DNA of 64,000 bases, taken from positions 248,001-312,000 of the forward strand of contig JBBIGQ010000001.1 of NCBI GenBank assembly GCA_037447455.1. Reading direction: 5' to 3'. This DNA is from BPGX01 sp037447455. GTDB taxonomy: Bacteria > Bacteroidota > Bacteroidia > B-17B0 > Aurantibacillaceae. A model generated the notes under the pieces. It saw only the letters and a list, made by a program, of their open reading frames with translations. It was not told the DNA's origin and ran no database searches. Position 1 is the first letter of the stretch. Every line of letters starts with the position of its first letter. Made by a program: the position numbers and the translations under genes. This document shows positions 8,199-17,057 of the stretch, piece after piece.

Positions 8199-8999
8199 AT
8201 GAACCTTACATCGCATTTTTTAGATACTGTCAAAGAAATTATTTTACAAGCAGGGCAAAAGATTGCAATAGAACAACAAAAATTTGATACCAAAAATATT
8301 CAACACAAAAACACTTTTGATCTGGTCAGTTATGTAGATATTGAAACAGAAAAATTTTTAATACAAGAACTATCAAAATTAAATAATTCTATTGGTTTTA
8401 TTGCTGAGGAAAACTCTCAACATGCTCCCAAAGAATGGAACTGGATTATTGACCCACTGGACGGAACGACCAACTTTACCAGAGAATTACCCGCATATGC
8501 CATCAGTGTCGCACTCGCACACAAAAAGGATATTGTGTTGGGATGGGTATATAACATTCCTACTAACGAATTATTTTTTGCGGAAAAAAACAATGGTGCT
8601 TATCTTAATGCTAAGAAAATTTCTGTCGCCCGCAATACTAAAATTTCTGAATGCCTTATTGCTACTGGTTTTTCCGTATCCCGGTTTGATAAAGTAGATG
8701 CGCACTTAAAAGTAGTAGAAGACATCATTAAAAACAGTTTGGGAATCAGACGAATGGGCGCTGCGGCCGTTGATTTGTGTTATGTGGCCTGCGGGCGCTT
8801 TGATGGATTTTTTGAATGGTATCTTAATCCTTGGGATGTAGCAGCCGGCGCTTTAATCGCATTAGAAGCAGGGGCGGTTGTTACGGATTTTTCCGCAGAA
8901 AAAAATTTTCTCTTCGGAAAAGAAATCATTGCTGCACAACCTTTGATTTATCCTGATCTTTTGCAGATTATTCAAAAACACAATCACCATGACATTTAA
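8199..8999 (+). CDS. Inositol-monophosphatase-family phosphatase
   Basis: Mg-dependent sugar- or inositol-phosphate phosphatase of the lithium-sensitive family; cytoplasmic. The 266-residue protein shows the metal-binding glutamates in GFIAEENS, the signature WIIDPLDGTTNFTRELP, and the C-terminal metal site NPWDVAAGALIALEAGA. RRMGAAAVDLCYVACGRFDGF is the usual SuhB/IMPase segment. It is clearly separate from the second family member at 48.7 kb, which is CysQ-like. Its stop overlaps the following HD gene by 11 bases, indicating translational coupling. Confidence 0.88.
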   Translation: MNLTSHFLDTVKEIILQAGQKIAIEQQKFDTKNIQHKNTFDLVSYVDIETEKFLIQELSKLNNSIGFIAEENSQHAPKEWNWIIDPLDGTTNFTRELPAYAISVALAHKKDIVLGWVYNIPTNELFFAEKNNGAYLNAKKISVARNTKISECLIATGFSVSRFDKVDAHLKVVEDIIKNSLGIRRMGAAAVDLCYVACGRFDGFFEWYLNPWDVAAGALIALEAGAVVTDFSAEKNFLFGKEIIAAQPLIYPDLLQIIQKHNHHDI

Positions 9000-10230
9000 A
9001 CCCAAAATTATCAACGACCCGGTATATGGTTTTGTTACCATTGAATATCCGATACTGTTGGAAATTATCAATCATCCCTATTTTCAAAGGTTGCGGAGAA
9101 TTAAACAATTAGGTCTCACCAATCTTGTTTATCCCGGTGCTTTACACACACGGTTTCATCACGCTATTGGGGCCATGTATCTGATGCAAGAAGCCATACG
9201 CACCTTACGAAGCAAATGTATTAAGATTTCTACCGAAGAAGAAGAAGCCTCTTTAATCGCTATTTTGCTTCACGATATTGGTCATGGTCCTTTTTCACAC
9301 GCTTTGGAAAACACACTGGTAAAAAGTGTTTCTCACGAAGATTTTTCTTCTGTGTTAATGCGGGATTTGAATGCTCAATTTAATAATAAATTGCAATTAG
9401 CCATTGATATTTTTGAAGATAAATACGAACGCAAGTTTTTTCATCAATTAGTCAGTAGTCAATTAGATACAGATAGATTAGATTATTTATTGCGAGATAG
9501 TTTTTTCACGGGTGTAAGTGAAGGAGTAATCGGTACGGATAGAATTATTAAAATGCTCACCGTAGTGGATGATAAATTAGTAGTAGAACAAAAGGGAATT
9601 TATAGCATTGAAAAATTTCTCATAGCAAGAAGATTAATGTATTGGCAAGTGTATTTGCACAAAACGGTCTTATCTGCTGAAAATATGCTTGTAAAAATTT
9701 TAATGCGGGCCAAAGAACTTTCTACTCGTGAAAAGCACGACTTATTTGCTACTCCTGCATTGAAATTTTTCCTAATAAATGATTTTTCAAAACACGACTT
9801 CTACAAAGACAATTCTCAAATTATTAAGCAATTTGTTCAACTGGATGATAACGACATTATTGCGTCTATTAAAGTTTGGATACAAGAAAAAGATTTTGTT
9901 TTGTCAACCTTATGTAAAAAATTTATCAACAGAGAATTATTTAGAACTATTATTCAAAAAGAAAAAATTCCTCTTCCTCTTGTAAAATCAATACAATCCA
10001 AAACATTAAAATTTTATCCGAAACTGGATAAAAACACATTACCTTATTTTGTAATCAATAGCAGTGTAAACAATTCTGCTTATGTAAAAAGCAAATTCAC
10101 CATTGAGATATTTGATAGTAAAAAATTAGTAGACATTGCAGATGCCAGCGATAATTTTAATATCAAAGCACTGAGCAAAAAGGTTACAAAACACTTTTTG
10201 TGTTATGATAAAAGTATTGATACTCAATGA
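8989..10230 (+). CDS. HD-domain phosphohydrolase (dGTPase-like)
   Basis: A 413-residue HD-superfamily metal-dependent phosphohydrolase. Metal ligands are visible as H in HTRFHHAIGAM, HD in LLHDIGHGPFSHALE and D in DTDRLDYLLRDSF, the H...HD...D pattern of dGTPase/SAMHD1-like proteins. The N-terminal INDPVYGFVTIEYPILLEI and FQRLRRIKQLG segments are typical of the widespread bacterial HD proteins related to deoxynucleotide triphosphohydrolases; activity on dNTPs has not been shown for this subgroup as far as I know. It overlaps the IMPase gene upstream by 11 bases and the FAD oxidoreductase downstream by 4 (ATGA). Confidence 0.86.
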   Translation: MTFKPKIINDPVYGFVTIEYPILLEIINHPYFQRLRRIKQLGLTNLVYPGALHTRFHHAIGAMYLMQEAIRTLRSKCIKISTEEEEASLIAILLHDIGHGPFSHALENTLVKSVSHEDFSSVLMRDLNAQFNNKLQLAIDIFEDKYERKFFHQLVSSQLDTDRLDYLLRDSFFTGVSEGVIGTDRIIKMLTVVDDKLVVEQKGIYSIEKFLIARRLMYWQVYLHKTVLSAENMLVKILMRAKELSTREKHDLFATPALKFFLINDFSKHDFYKDNSQIIKQFVQLDDNDIIASIKVWIQEKDFVLSTLCKKFINRELFRTIIQKEKIPLPLVKSIQSKTLKFYPKLDKNTLPYFVINSSVNNSAYVKSKFTIEIFDSKKLVDIADASDNFNIKALSKKVTKHFLCYDKSIDTQ

Positions 10231-11279
10231 AAAAGCTTGATATAATTATTGTAGGAAGCGGCATTGCAGGGATTAATCTTGCTTGGGAATTGTATCAGAG
10301 AAATATCACCTTTGTGATCATTAGCCAACCTAAATTATCCTTATCTTCACTTATTGCACCGGGAGTATGGAATCCTATTGTCTTTAAACGCATCACAACT
10401 ACCTGGAATGCTTCAGTTTTAATAAATGAACTTTTATCGTTTTATTCAAACATAGAAAATTTATTACAAAAAAAACTTATTCAGCACTTAAAAGTTTGGC
10501 ACGTTTTGAATTCATCAGAAGAAGAAAAACTATGGGCTAAAAAAGAAGAGTTGTATCCAAGATTTTTGAACTCAATACAAACGATTCAACAAAAAAATTT
10601 TATTGGATTAAAACAAGATATTAAAGTAGGTGAAGTTAATCATTGCGGACGATTGATTACAACAGAATACATTTATTATTCTATTGATTTTTTTAAAAAT
10701 CAAAATAGTTTTATTGAAAACCTTTTTTATCACGATTTATTAACCATAAAAGAAAATCAAATTGAATACGACAATATACTTGCTCAACACATTGTTTTTT
10801 GTGAAGGATATAAAGTAAAAGAAAATCCTCTGTTCTCATTTGTGGCCTTAAAACCTGCCAAAGGTGAGATGGTAGAAATAGAAACAAAAATTAATTTACT
10901 CCCTGAAAATGTTATTTTACATAAACGTATTAGCGTCATTCCTAATGGAAATAATAAATACCTGATTGGTTCAAATTATGATTGGGCAAACCTAAATGAC
11001 ACACCCACCGAAGAAGTGAAACAAAAACTTCTGTTTGAGTTTGAAGAATTATTTAAGGTAGATTATCAAGTCGTTGGGCATTATGCCGGCGTGAGACCTG
11101 CATCAGACAGAAGACCTGTTTTAGGATCTCTTCCCGAATATAAGCATATATGGATTTTCAACGGATTGGGAACAAAGGGTATTATGTTATCTCCTTATTG
11201 TGCAAAGGTTTTAGCAGAAGCAATGTTTAATGGAAAAATTATTGACAACGAAATTAATGTAAAAAGATTTTTAAAATAA
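10227..11279 (+). CDS. FAD-dependent oxidoreductase (DAO family)
   Basis: A 350-residue flavoprotein of the D-amino-acid oxidase/glycine oxidase fold. The N-terminal dinucleotide-binding loop is IIVGSGIAGINLAWEL. VGHYAGVRPASDRRPVLG and WIFNGLGTKGIMLSPYCAKVLAE near the C-terminus are the usual DAO-family flavin-contact region. No signal peptide is visible. It may oxidise an amine or amino acid or act in tRNA/cofactor metabolism; the substrate cannot be told from sequence. The start overlaps the HD gene stop (ATGA), making the third gene of a coupled operon. It ends 5 bases before a convergent lipoprotein gene. Confidence 0.82.
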   Translation: MKKLDIIIVGSGIAGINLAWELYQRNITFVIISQPKLSLSSLIAPGVWNPIVFKRITTTWNASVLINELLSFYSNIENLLQKKLIQHLKVWHVLNSSEEEKLWAKKEELYPRFLNSIQTIQQKNFIGLKQDIKVGEVNHCGRLITTEYIYYSIDFFKNQNSFIENLFYHDLLTIKENQIEYDNILAQHIVFCEGYKVKENPLFSFVALKPAKGEMVEIETKINLLPENVILHKRISVIPNGNNKYLIGSNYDWANLNDTPTEEVKQKLLFEFEELFKVDYQVVGHYAGVRPASDRRPVLGSLPEYKHIWIFNGLGTKGIMLSPYCAKVLAEAMFNGKIIDNEINVKRFLK

Positions 11280-11284
11280 CTCTT

Positions 11285-11896
11285 CTATTGTTTGGCAATA
11301 GGCACAATGATTCTCGTACGCCATTTTGCAGTGTCTTCGTGCAAAATATAAATTTCTCTAGTAGGTCCTACTTGCTTGTAACCAGAAGATTTTAAGATAT
11401 CTTTAATTTTTGCATAACTCTGATGAATAGTATTAAAAGTTCCATAATGATCATATAATAATCCTAATGTCGCTTCTAATATAACTGGCTTAGAATATTT
11501 TGGTGTTTGTTTAGGTTTCTCTTTTAAAATCATAAACGTTTCAAAAACAATTTTCTCTGGAGAAGAGGAATAAAAAATACATCCCGGTTGGTCGGCTATC
11601 CGTACTTTCAAAAGATCCACATCTTTCAATATCTTATTATAGTTTTCTTCCATCTTTTTGGATGCCTCTCTTGAAGAAGCAGAATCCAATATACATAAAG
11701 CCATTTGCTCAGAAATAGTCATTATTCCTTTGAAGTTCGTATCGTTGGTCATAACTTCTTTAGAATGTACTATGTCAGAATGAAAAGTAGAGGCATCTTT
11801 AGCAGTTTCATTGTTTTTAGGTAGCTCTTTTGAATTATTGCAGGAAATTAGATAAATAAGCACATAAATAAAACTTATATAAAAAACTTTTTTCAT
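11285..11896 (-). CDS. Lipoprotein of unknown function
   Basis: A 203-residue exported protein. Residues 1-19 are a lipoprotein signal ending in the lipobox LISC (Cys19), followed by an N/S/K-rich linker. The C-terminal part carries regularly spaced aromatic and hydrophobic residues (GTFNTIHQSYAKIKDILKSSGYKQVGPTREIYI, read in two parts around residues 150-190), a layout resembling GyrI/effector-binding-like folds, but I cannot assign it. The gene follows kdnB by 9 bases on the same strand and is probably the last gene of the kdnA-kdnB transcript, which hints at an envelope role. Confidence 0.7.
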   Translation of the reverse strand: MKKVFYISFIYVLIYLISCNNSKELPKNNETAKDASTFHSDIVHSKEVMTNDTNFKGIMTISEQMALCILDSASSREASKKMEENYNKILKDVDLLKVRIADQPGCIFYSSSPEKIVFETFMILKEKPKQTPKYSKPVILEATLGLLYDHYGTFNTIHQSYAKIKDILKSSGYKQVGPTREIYILHEDTAKWRTRIIVPIAKQ

Positions 11897-11905
11897 AAAT
11901 AAAAT

Positions 11906-12988
11906 CTATAACCGTTTGAAAAGTGATTTAATATACTCTAATGTAGCAATTTCTTTGAAATTTTCTCCAAAAGCATGGTGCCACATAAATGGCAGATTGT
12001 AAGACACTTGTGCCATAGCGGTTAGTGTAGCATCATCCCAGTGTTTACTCAACCCTTGTGGTAATTCAATTTGATTTTTTTCAAGCATCTTTTTGAAATC
12101 ACTCACACCATCTGGATAAATATCTTCTAAATGCTGAAATATCACACAATTGGCATAACAATGTCTATAGCCTAAAATTTTAGATAAACCATAGCTCAAT
12201 GCATGACAAACGCCCACCTCGCTATACGTCAAACTTAATCCACCCATTAAAGACGCTACCATCAATTTATCATCATTTTCGGGCTTTTGTCCACTACCTT
12301 CTTCTAAAAACACTTCTCTACACAATTTCAATGATGCTTGTGCGTACGCTGTACTGAACGCATTTTTCTTGATACCATTTTCGCTTTCAATACAATGAAT
12401 GTACGTATCCATTCCGGTGTAAAACCATTTGTCTCTCGGCACAGTCGCAATCAATTCAGGATCTAATATCACTTGATTAAACACTGTATAATCGCACTTC
12501 AGTCCCAATTTTTTCTCTGGACCGGTTAAAACAGCCGTCATGCTGACTTCCGCACCAGTACCGGAAATGGTCGGCACTCCAAGATGGTATACCCCCAGTT
12601 TCTTCACTAAATTAAGCCCTTGGTATTGTGTGGATGAACCTTCGTTAGTGAGCATTAAGGAAAGTGCTTTCGCAATGTCCATAATGCTTCCGCCTCCTAT
12701 ACCAATCACCCCAGAAGGCAATCCTTTTGTTATCAAAATTTCATCTCTCAATGTATCCACTTGTTCAGTAGTCGGCTCATGCGGATCTACATCAATAAAA
12801 TAAATCAAATCTTCTGGTTTATTCTGCAATTGCTTTGAAAGTGGTTTATCTTTAAAGTAATTATCTACAATATAAACAAAATATTGATTGTTTTCTTTTC
12901 TCACCGGCTCAATGGTTTCAGACAATTGATGAAAAGCCCCTCTTCCAAAAACAACTTTATCAATGTTTTTAAAGTTCTTGTGTTGCAT
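11906..12988 (-). CDS. kdnB: 3-deoxy-D-manno-octulosonate 8-oxidase, KdnB-like metal alcohol dehydrogenase
   Basis: Oxidises C8 of Kdo so that KdnA can aminate it to 8-amino-3,8-dideoxy-Kdo (Kdo8N), a pathway defined in Shewanella oneidensis. The 360-residue protein is a group III iron/zinc-type alcohol dehydrogenase: GIGGGSIMDIAKA (NAD binding, ~97-109), GVPTISGTGAEVSMTAVL, and metal ligands D194, H198, H262 and H276 in GMDTYIHC, GVCHALSYGLS and GYRHCYAN. The start HKNFKNIDKVVFGRG and the DYTVFNQVILDPELI segment fit KdnB closely by memory. It directly follows kdnA (18 bases), which strongly supports the assignment over a generic alcohol dehydrogenase. Confidence 0.86.
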   Translation of the reverse strand: MQHKNFKNIDKVVFGRGAFHQLSETIEPVRKENNQYFVYIVDNYFKDKPLSKQLQNKPEDLIYFIDVDPHEPTTEQVDTLRDEILITKGLPSGVIGIGGGSIMDIAKALSLMLTNEGSSTQYQGLNLVKKLGVYHLGVPTISGTGAEVSMTAVLTGPEKKLGLKCDYTVFNQVILDPELIATVPRDKWFYTGMDTYIHCIESENGIKKNAFSTAYAQASLKLCREVFLEEGSGQKPENDDKLMVASLMGGLSLTYSEVGVCHALSYGLSKILGYRHCYANCVIFQHLEDIYPDGVSDFKKMLEKNQIELPQGLSKHWDDATLTAMAQVSYNLPFMWHHAFGENFKEIATLEYIKSLFKRL

Positions 12989-13006
12989 AGTAAGCTTATT
13001 TATTTT

Positions 13007-14212
13007 TTACACCTTTACCAGCACTTGTTTCAGTGCCTCTACGATTTGTTTTGCTAATATGCTCATTTCTTCTTTGGTCCAACTCACACGAACTCCAAAA
13101 GAAACAAGACGACCAATAACTTCTTGTGATTTTGGTAATTCTAAAGAATGATAATCTTGTGATTTTAGTAAATAGTGAATAGCCATTTTATTAGGGAATC
13201 TCAGATTTTTTATATGATCCCATTGATTGATAAAATGATACATATTGGTAAACCAATAATTAAATCCTCCTATTCCTTTTTGGTTTAAAGTATCAACAAA
13301 AGATTTTGTTACTTCAGTATTCGGTAACATTAAATTTAAAAAAGTTGCTGAATCTCCTGATTCATCTGGTAGACGAGAGAACTCTATTTCATTCACTTCG
13401 TTTTTAATGAGAGATTGTAAATATTTTTTGTGTTTTTGATTGATAGATTTAATTTCGGGAACTCTTCTGGTTTGTGCTAATCCAACCGCAGCGTGCAATT
13501 CACTGATTCTGAAATTAAATCCTACAATGGGATGTTGTTCCATACCTCTGTTGTTTCCTTCGTGGTTGTGTCCATGATCGCAGAAATACTCAGCCATTTT
13601 ATAGGTATGTTCATCATTCGTTACAAATACTCCTCCCTCACCGGCTGTTGCAATTTTGAAAAAATCAAAAGAATAACTTCCTGCTTTTCCAAAAAGTCCG
13701 GTACATGTGCCTTTATATGACGCTGCAAAGGCCTGTCCTGCATCTTCTACCAAAAGCAGATTGTGCTTTTTCACAACCTCTAAAATACTGTCCATATCCG
13801 CCATCCCTCCACACATGTGTACCAGGCAAACGGCTTTGGTTTTAGGAGTTATGGCCTTTTCAATGCCTTCTGCACTTAAACACAACGTCTCATCTATTTC
13901 CGCAAAAATGGGAACAGCACCTAAAAACATCACTGCTTCAATAGTAGCCGCAAATGTAAAAGGTGGCACAATCACTTCGTCTCCATATCCGACACCGGCT
14001 GCTGCCAGTGCCGCCAAAATACCCGCCGTTCCACTACTTACAGCAAGTGCATATTTTGCTCCGGTTATTTTTTTTACTTCTTCTTCAAATTCTCTGGCTT
14101 TCCAGATATTATTACGTTGTGCTTCATGATTATAGCGAAACAGAATGCCCGTGTTCATGACATCCATGACTTCTTTTAATTCTTCTTTTCCAAACTTTTC
14201 AGTGCCTGGCAT
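13007..14212 (-). CDS. kdnA: 8-amino-3,8-dideoxy-D-manno-octulosonate transaminase, KdnA-like
   Basis: PLP-dependent sugar aminotransferase (DegT/DnrJ/EryC1/StrS fold) that transfers an amino group to the 8-oxo form of Kdo. The PLP-lysine is K186 in SYSFDFFKIATAGEGG, and the PLP-contacting aspartate is D157 in LLLVEDAGQAF. ALAVSSGTAGILAAL, PPFTFAATIEA and FAEIDETLCLSAEGIE are family blocks. The start MPGTEKFGKEELKEVMDVM and FCDHGHNHEGNNRG closely resemble Shewanella KdnA as I remember it. It leads a three-gene minus-strand group with kdnB and a lipoprotein. The product would be built into lipopolysaccharide inner core, where Kdo8N is known to affect acid lability and polymyxin resistance. Confidence 0.86.
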   Translation of the reverse strand: MPGTEKFGKEELKEVMDVMNTGILFRYNHEAQRNNIWKAREFEEEVKKITGAKYALAVSSGTAGILAALAAAGVGYGDEVIVPPFTFAATIEAVMFLGAVPIFAEIDETLCLSAEGIEKAITPKTKAVCLVHMCGGMADMDSILEVVKKHNLLLVEDAGQAFAASYKGTCTGLFGKAGSYSFDFFKIATAGEGGVFVTNDEHTYKMAEYFCDHGHNHEGNNRGMEQHPIVGFNFRISELHAAVGLAQTRRVPEIKSINQKHKKYLQSLIKNEVNEIEFSRLPDESGDSATFLNLMLPNTEVTKSFVDTLNQKGIGGFNYWFTNMYHFINQWDHIKNLRFPNKMAIHYLLKSQDYHSLELPKSQEVIGRLVSFGVRVSWTKEEMSILAKQIVEALKQVLVKV

Positions 14213-14295
14213 AGGAGTAAATTTTTATGCAAAATAGTACTTTTTTTTGCGATTGTGCAAATCACGAAATGAATTAAACACTTTGTTTTAAACTG

Positions 14296-15633
14296 CTAAC
14301 TCAACATCCATCGGAAAATCTCTTTCCAACTGGCTTTTTTACCATACATTAAAATACCTGTGCGATAAATTTTGGCTGATAATTTTGTCATCAAGAAAAA
14401 GGATAGATATAATAAACCAATAGAAAGCGCTACTTCCCAAAACGGTACACCAAACGGTAATCGTGCCATCATCACGATAGGCGAAGTAAATGGAATAAAC
14501 GAAGCCCAATATGAAAGAGAAGTGTCCGGGTTGGTCATCATTTTAGCCGCAATAAAATACCCTACCATTAAAAATAAAGTGACAGGTAAAGTAAATTGCT
14601 GAGCGTCCGTTTCGGCATCTGCAGCACTTCCTAATGCCGCCAACATTGCGCTGTAAAACAAATATCCTCCAATAAAATATAAAATAAAACAAATTGTAAT
14701 TTCCACAAAGTTCAATTTATCAATCTGTTTCAACAATTCAAATGCCTCCAATTCGCCCTGAAAACTTTCCAGTTGATTAAAATTCGCTTCAACACCTTTT
14801 TCGTATACTTCTTTTTGTTGTTTTACAAACTTTTGATAATCCTCACGAATGCCACTCATTAAAGTAACCGACAGAATACTAATTAATACAAACGTCATAA
14901 TGCTCATAACGATAAATTGACCAATGCCTAAAATGGCTACACCTAAAATTTTTCCCATAAGCAATTGAAATGGACGAATAGAGGATACTATTACTTCCAC
15001 CACTCTATTGGTCTTCTCTTCAATAACACTTTTGAACAACATCATACCATACATTGTAATAAACATAAACATTAAAAAACCTGATAAAAAGCCCAATAAA
15101 CTATTAAATGCTGTAATTTGCTCTGCGTGTTCTCCTTTTTCATTTACTTTTTCGGTAACTATCCGCACTGTCTGTCTGGCACTACTAATAGTGTTAGGAT
15201 TGATATTATTAGCCAGTAGTTTGTGTTCAAATAAAAGTTTTTCTAATTGTGATTTTATCATTGTTTGAAAGGCCAGCCCGGGCGTTTTCTTATAAAAAAC
15301 CTTTACGATTCCGCCGGCACCATCTATTATATTATGTGGAATATAAAGCACCACATCTACATCTTCACGATTTAATTTATCTAAACATTTATTTAGAGAT
15401 GTATTGGAATACAAAAATGTTACATAATTATTTCCCTGTAACTTACTAATAAAAAACTGTGATTCATCTGCCACCAACACATTATATTCCGTTTCTTCTT
15501 CCATACTCAACCAGAACATTAATGCCACAAAACCAGCAATAATTAAAGGCGTTAAAAACGTCATTACAATAAAAACTTTATTGGTAATTTTTCGCTTAAT
15601 CTCAAAACCAATAACCAATCCAATCTTTTTCAT
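14296..15633 (-). CDS. ABC-2-type transporter permease (NatB-like)
   Basis: Inner-membrane permease of an ABC exporter. From the ATG at 15633 the protein has 445 residues, with one membrane segment near the N-terminus (FIVMTFLTPLIIAGFVALMF), a large extracytoplasmic loop of ~140 residues, and five or so segments in the C-terminal half, the layout of NatB/ABC-2 permeases. MKKIGLVIGFEIKRKITNK is the usual cytoplasmic N-terminus. A charged insert rich in K/E/Q (about 285-325) lies between the third and fourth segments. No ATPase gene lies next to it, which is unusual as natA normally precedes natB. The longer frame to 15672 is rejected because a promoter lies within it. Confidence 0.8.
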   Translation of the reverse strand: MKKIGLVIGFEIKRKITNKVFIVMTFLTPLIIAGFVALMFWLSMEEETEYNVLVADESQFFISKLQGNNYVTFLYSNTSLNKCLDKLNREDVDVVLYIPHNIIDGAGGIVKVFYKKTPGLAFQTMIKSQLEKLLFEHKLLANNINPNTISSARQTVRIVTEKVNEKGEHAEQITAFNSLLGFLSGFLMFMFITMYGMMLFKSVIEEKTNRVVEVIVSSIRPFQLLMGKILGVAILGIGQFIVMSIMTFVLISILSVTLMSGIREDYQKFVKQQKEVYEKGVEANFNQLESFQGELEAFELLKQIDKLNFVEITICFILYFIGGYLFYSAMLAALGSAADAETDAQQFTLPVTLFLMVGYFIAAKMMTNPDTSLSYWASFIPFTSPIVMMARLPFGVPFWEVALSIGLLYLSFFLMTKLSAKIYRTGILMYGKKASWKEIFRWMLS

Positions 15634-15638
15634 AGCTA

Positions 15639-15672
15639 CAAAACTACATAAAAATAACCTAAAACGATACAA
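15639..15672 (-). promoter_or_regulatory. Bacteroidota-type promoter for the ABC-2 permease gene
   Basis: On the minus strand TAGTTTTG (15646-15639) is an exact TAnnTTTG, 5 bases from the ATG at 15633, with TTG at 15672-15670 after a 23-base spacer. It overlaps the longer in-frame candidate start, supporting the shorter protein and a nearly leaderless message. Confidence 0.42.
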
Positions 15673-15781
15673 TGACCAATCTAAAATTTTCTCTGTAGTA
15701 ATATAAAATTTAATTAAACCGAATTAAAAAATTAAGAAACTTTCATATTGAGGCAACTCCTACTACTTTTCAAATATTCTA

Positions 15782-16897
15782 TTAAACACACAACTCATAC
15801 ATTTTTCCGGGTAAGGCACGAATCCAGTTATTCATTTCCATCTCTAGCAATATCATAGACAATTGACTTGCTGGCATATTGGAATGATAACTAATCTCAT
15901 CAATATGCAGTTTATTCTTTTCTCTCAATAAATTCAACACTTTTTCCTGTTCTGCCGTGAGTGCCAGTGGTAAAGAAGGAGACGCGTTTTTCTTTTGCCG
16001 CTCATCATTGGTCCAATTCATAAAATATAAAAAATCATCTGCATTTTCTATCATCTGAGCTTTGTTTAATTTAATCAACGCATTACAACCACTGCTATAC
16101 AAATCATTTGTTCTTCCCGGAAAAGCAAAAACATCTTTATTGTATGAATTAGCAATGCTGGCTGTGATGATACTGCCTCCATCCACCTTGCTTTCTATTA
16201 TCACAACCGCATCTGACAATGCAGCGACAATTCTGTTTCGTTTTGGAAAATTTATAGCTTCTGGCTCGGATTTAATAGGATATTCAGAAATGACTGCACC
16301 GTTTTTCATTATTTCTTTTGCCAATGAAGTATGAGACGCAGGATAAATATCTGGCAAGCCATTTCCTAATACTGCCATTGTTTTTAATCCATTATTCAAT
16401 GCTTCCTGATGCGCAATAGCATCAATCCCGTAAGCAAGTCCACTGATAATAACCACATTCGTATCACGAATACCTTCAATAAATTTAGTTGTCAAATCCT
16501 TTCCGTATAATGTGGGTTTGCGTGTGCCCACAATGGCAACCGTTTTCTCCGCATTCCATAAGGGCTGTCCAGAATAATAAAACACCAAGGGGCTATCATT
16601 AAAAAACTTCAAACGAGTCGGATAATTTTCATCGGTATAACAACAAATTGAAATTTTGTATTGTTCAATTTTTTTGCCCTCTTCTTCTGCAAATTTTAGT
16701 GCCTTATCTTTTGATTTTAAAATTTCATTAGCAATAATCTCTCCTACTCCGGGTACTTTTATCAATTGATGTTTTTTAGCTTTAAAAATACTTTCAGCGC
16801 TGCCAAAGCTTGCTATTAAATTTTTCCCAATGACATTTCCTACATTCTTAATCTGAGATAATGCTATTATGTAAAATTGCTCTTTTGTTATTTCCAT
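15782..16897 (-). CDS. dprA: DNA-processing protein DprA
   Basis: Loads RecA onto single-stranded DNA taken up during natural transformation. From the ATG at 16897 (MEITKEQFY) the protein has 371 residues: an N-terminal helix-hairpin-helix region (QIKNVGNVIGKNLIASFGS, KVPGVGEIIANEI), the Rossmann-like DprA domain with VGTRKPTLYGKDLT, ISGLAYGIDAIAHQEAL and the signature FPGRTNDLYSSGCNALI, and a C-terminal winged-helix (DML1-like) domain of about 60 residues. It stands alone here, as dprA often does. Its presence suggests competence potential, though no other competence gene is in the window. Confidence 0.92.
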   Translation of the reverse strand: MEITKEQFYIIALSQIKNVGNVIGKNLIASFGSAESIFKAKKHQLIKVPGVGEIIANEILKSKDKALKFAEEEGKKIEQYKISICCYTDENYPTRLKFFNDSPLVFYYSGQPLWNAEKTVAIVGTRKPTLYGKDLTTKFIEGIRDTNVVIISGLAYGIDAIAHQEALNNGLKTMAVLGNGLPDIYPASHTSLAKEIMKNGAVISEYPIKSEPEAINFPKRNRIVAALSDAVVIIESKVDGGSIITASIANSYNKDVFAFPGRTNDLYSSGCNALIKLNKAQMIENADDFLYFMNWTNDERQKKNASPSLPLALTAEQEKVLNLLREKNKLHIDEISYHSNMPASQLSMILLEMEMNNWIRALPGKMYELCV

Positions 16898-16987
16898 CTT
16901 ACAAGAGAATTTTATTCTTCTATTCAACTATTTTTTTATTAAAAAAATAATAAAATTAACTGTGCAAGTATACATCAAAAATTTTCA

Positions 16988-17010
16988 GATAAGTGAATCA
17001 TTCATTTATC
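16988..17010. promoter_or_regulatory. Fur-like inverted repeat upstream of the TonB-dependent receptor
   Basis: The two 11-base arms GATAAGTGAAT and ATTCATTTATC flank a central C and match at 10 of 11 positions. The core TGAAT-C-ATTCA and outer GATAA/TTATC resemble the Fur box architecture. The site lies 47 bases before the receptor start and next to a -7-like TAAGTTTC (17035-17042, one mismatch), so a bound repressor would cover the -33 region. Fur or another metal-sensing regulator is the inference. Confidence 0.45.
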
Positions 17011-17057
17011 ATTTCAAATGCAATTATTTTTAATTAAGTTTCCGCTCAAATGAAATT

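Noticed and set aside
13707..14129. 140-residue plus-strand frame opposite kdnA
   Set aside because: A low-complexity S/A/P-rich shadow of kdnA; the aminotransferase motifs are on the other strand.
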